A DNA stretch of 64,000 nt from Clavibacter sp. VKM Ac-2873. Its GTDB lineage: Bacteria > Actinomycetota > Actinomycetes > Actinomycetales > Microbacteriaceae. Under the pieces are notes generated by a model that was not told where the DNA came from, made no database searches, and saw only the letters and a list, made by a program, of their open reading frames with translations. The first letter of the stretch is position 1. Each line of letters opens with the position of its first letter. The DNA is taken from contig NZ_JADKRS010000001.1 of assembly GCF_015351075.1 (NCBI RefSeq), forward strand, positions 310,001 through 374,000, read 5' to 3'. A program made the translations under genes and the position numbers. This document shows, in pieces, positions 63,106 through 64,000 of the stretch.

Positions 63106-63840
63106 TCAGGCGGGCGGTGCCGGCGCCGACCCCGCCCGGTCGATCGCGGCCTCCACCCGGCGCAGCACGTCCTCGTCGCCCATGATCCGGAAGTGGCCGG
63201 ACGCCTCGACGCGCTCGTCCGTCGCGCCGTCGAGCGCGCTCCCGCCCGGGATGTGCGGGTCGAAGCGCGCGAAGACGCTCGTGATCCGCGCATTGACCTC
63301 GCGCGCGCGACCGAGCTCCACGAGGGCGGCGTTCCGCGGCGAGAAGTCGCGGATCGCCGGGACCGGGATGAGGCGCGCGTACGAGGATCCGCCGAAGGGC
63401 GCGTTGATCGCGACCATGGCGCGGATCCGCCGATCGGGGTCGCCGAACGCCATGAGGTGCTTGCCGATGAGGCCGCCCTTGCTGTGCGCGACGATGACGA
63501 CGTCGCGCAGGTCCTCGGCCTCGAGGTAGGCGCGGGCCCGGCGCGACATCTCGGCGACGCGGCCCACGTTCGCGCCGAGCGCGCCGACCACGTGCACGCC
63601 GTGGCCGCGCGCGTGCAGCCGCCGGATGATCGGCAGCATGAACTGCCAGCGCTCGTAGACGCCGGGGAGCACGAGGATGGTCGGCCGGTCGTCGCGGCCG
63701 TCCTCGAAGGAGCGGGCGTCGTCGCGGGAGAGCGTGGCGGCCGCCTGCCAGCGGAGGACGTACGCGTAGTCGAGGGCCCAGTCGAGCGCCTTGCCCAGCA
63801 GCGTGAGCGGCGGCAGGGGGTCGGGTCCGGCGGCGGTCAC
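63106..63840 (-). CDS. Esterase/lipase-like alpha/beta hydrolase
   Basis: A 244-residue protein with the nucleophile Ser120 in AHSKGGLIGKHL, preceded by TILVLPGVYERWQFMLPII, a triacylglycerol-lipase-like beginning. VAINAPFGGSSYARLIPVP is the usual post-nucleophile block. The catalytic His is likely in EASGHFRIM. No signal peptide is visible. GTG at 63840 with CAGGAT (minus strand, 63847-63852) six bases upstream, a leaderless pattern. Confidence 0.82.
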   Translation of the reverse strand: MTAAGPDPLPPLTLLGKALDWALDYAYVLRWQAAATLSRDDARSFEDGRDDRPTILVLPGVYERWQFMLPIIRRLHARGHGVHVVGALGANVGRVAEMSRRARAYLEAEDLRDVVIVAHSKGGLIGKHLMAFGDPDRRIRAMVAINAPFGGSSYARLIPVPAIRDFSPRNAALVELGRAREVNARITSVFARFDPHIPGGSALDGATDERVEASGHFRIMGDEDVLRRVEAAIDRAGSAPAPPA

Positions 63841-63870
63841 CGTCCCATCCTGCCCGCGGCCGCCGCGGAC

Positions 63871-64000
63871 TCAGCCGACGCGCGCATGCGCGACGATGGC
63901 GCGGGCGACGCCGACCGGGTCGGTGAACATGACGACGTGCGGGCCGTGGGCCACGTGCAGCCGGCCGCGCGGGATCCGGTCGGCGAGGTGCCGCGCGAAC
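63871..64000 (-). CDS. Alpha/beta hydrolase, C-terminal 42 residues (partial)
   Basis: The frame enters from the right edge and ends at TGA (63873-63871), encoding FARHLADRIPRGRLHVAHGP and on to VGVARAIVAHARVG. AHGPHVVMFTDP looks like the catalytic-His region of an alpha/beta hydrolase. The start and most domains are outside the window. Confidence 0.6.
   Translation of the reverse strand, partial: FARHLADRIPRGRLHVAHGPHVVMFTDPVGVARAIVAHARVG

Overview
The window is about 64 kb of very GC-rich chromosomal DNA, densely packed on both strands. Third codon positions are almost all G or C, and GTG starts and 1-4 base start/stop overlaps (ATGA, GTGA, TGATG) are frequent. The gene content fits a Gram-positive actinobacterium of the Microbacteriaceae, most like Clavibacter: the hemW-hrcA-dnaJ-rsmE-HIT-phoH-ybeY-corC-era run, rpsT-holA-comEC-comEA-leuS, the actinobacterial LexA box, dnaE2, a 6C RNA and the cydABDC operon. 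The genus is an inference from gene content and recalled protein similarity. No tRNA, rRNA, CRISPR array, insertion sequence, prophage or transfer gene was seen, so this looks like core chromosome with a few accessory clusters.

Layout. 1-1.7 kb: a sensor kinase and the start of its response regulator. 1.7-11.2 kb: a minus-strand housekeeping block for ribosome maturation and heat shock (era, corC, ybeY, phoH, HIT, rsmE, dnaJ, hrcA with a CIRCE-like operator), then a DUF4870 and a VOC gene on plus, and hemW. 11.3-14.8 kb: a HAD phosphatase, a DUF1990 protein and a large LPMTG-anchored surface protein built from an exact 200-codon duplication. 14.8-26.7 kb: lepA, a TIGR01777 epimerase, an amidohydrolase, a Nudix enzyme, rpsT, holA, comEC, comEA and leuS. 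26.7-35.1 kb: divergent pabB/pabC (folate) and the cydABDC operon for cytochrome bd, preceded by a small leader frame with tandem repeats. 35.4-38.1 kb: a small unknown protein, a 6C RNA, two acetyltransferases and a UbiA prenyltransferase. 38.1-41.7 kb: a four-gene operon (DUF3618, type III polyketide synthase, methyltransferase, FAD hydroxylase) that looks like a phenolic-lipid pathway. 41.8-45.1 kb: an osmoprotectant ABC importer. 45.2-50.8 kb: a catalytically degenerate SRAP-fold protein, an App1-type phosphatase, an aldo/keto reductase, an SOS-controlled DUF6504 protein, PnuC and an LCP cell-wall ligase. 50.9-64 kb: a dienelactone-hydrolase-like enzyme, a divergent G6PDH, SOS-controlled dnaE2, a FUSC membrane protein with two tandem alpha/beta hydrolases, YceI, a quinone oxidoreductase, a 14-TM MFS exporter and two more hydrolases (the last cut by the window end).

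Three points stand out. First, at least 17 genes carry a TANNNT/CANNNT -10 hexamer 6-7 bases before the start codon with no Shine-Dalgarno sequence, so leaderless transcription appears routine here. Second, two identical perfect LexA boxes lie just downstream of identical TACACT -10 elements, one before dnaE2 and one before the DUF6504 gene, which places that poorly known small protein in the SOS response. Third, the polyketide operon, the SRAP-fold protein without catalytic residues, and the 6C RNA are the best candidates for new biology. All positions were worked out by reading; no similarity search or folding program was run.
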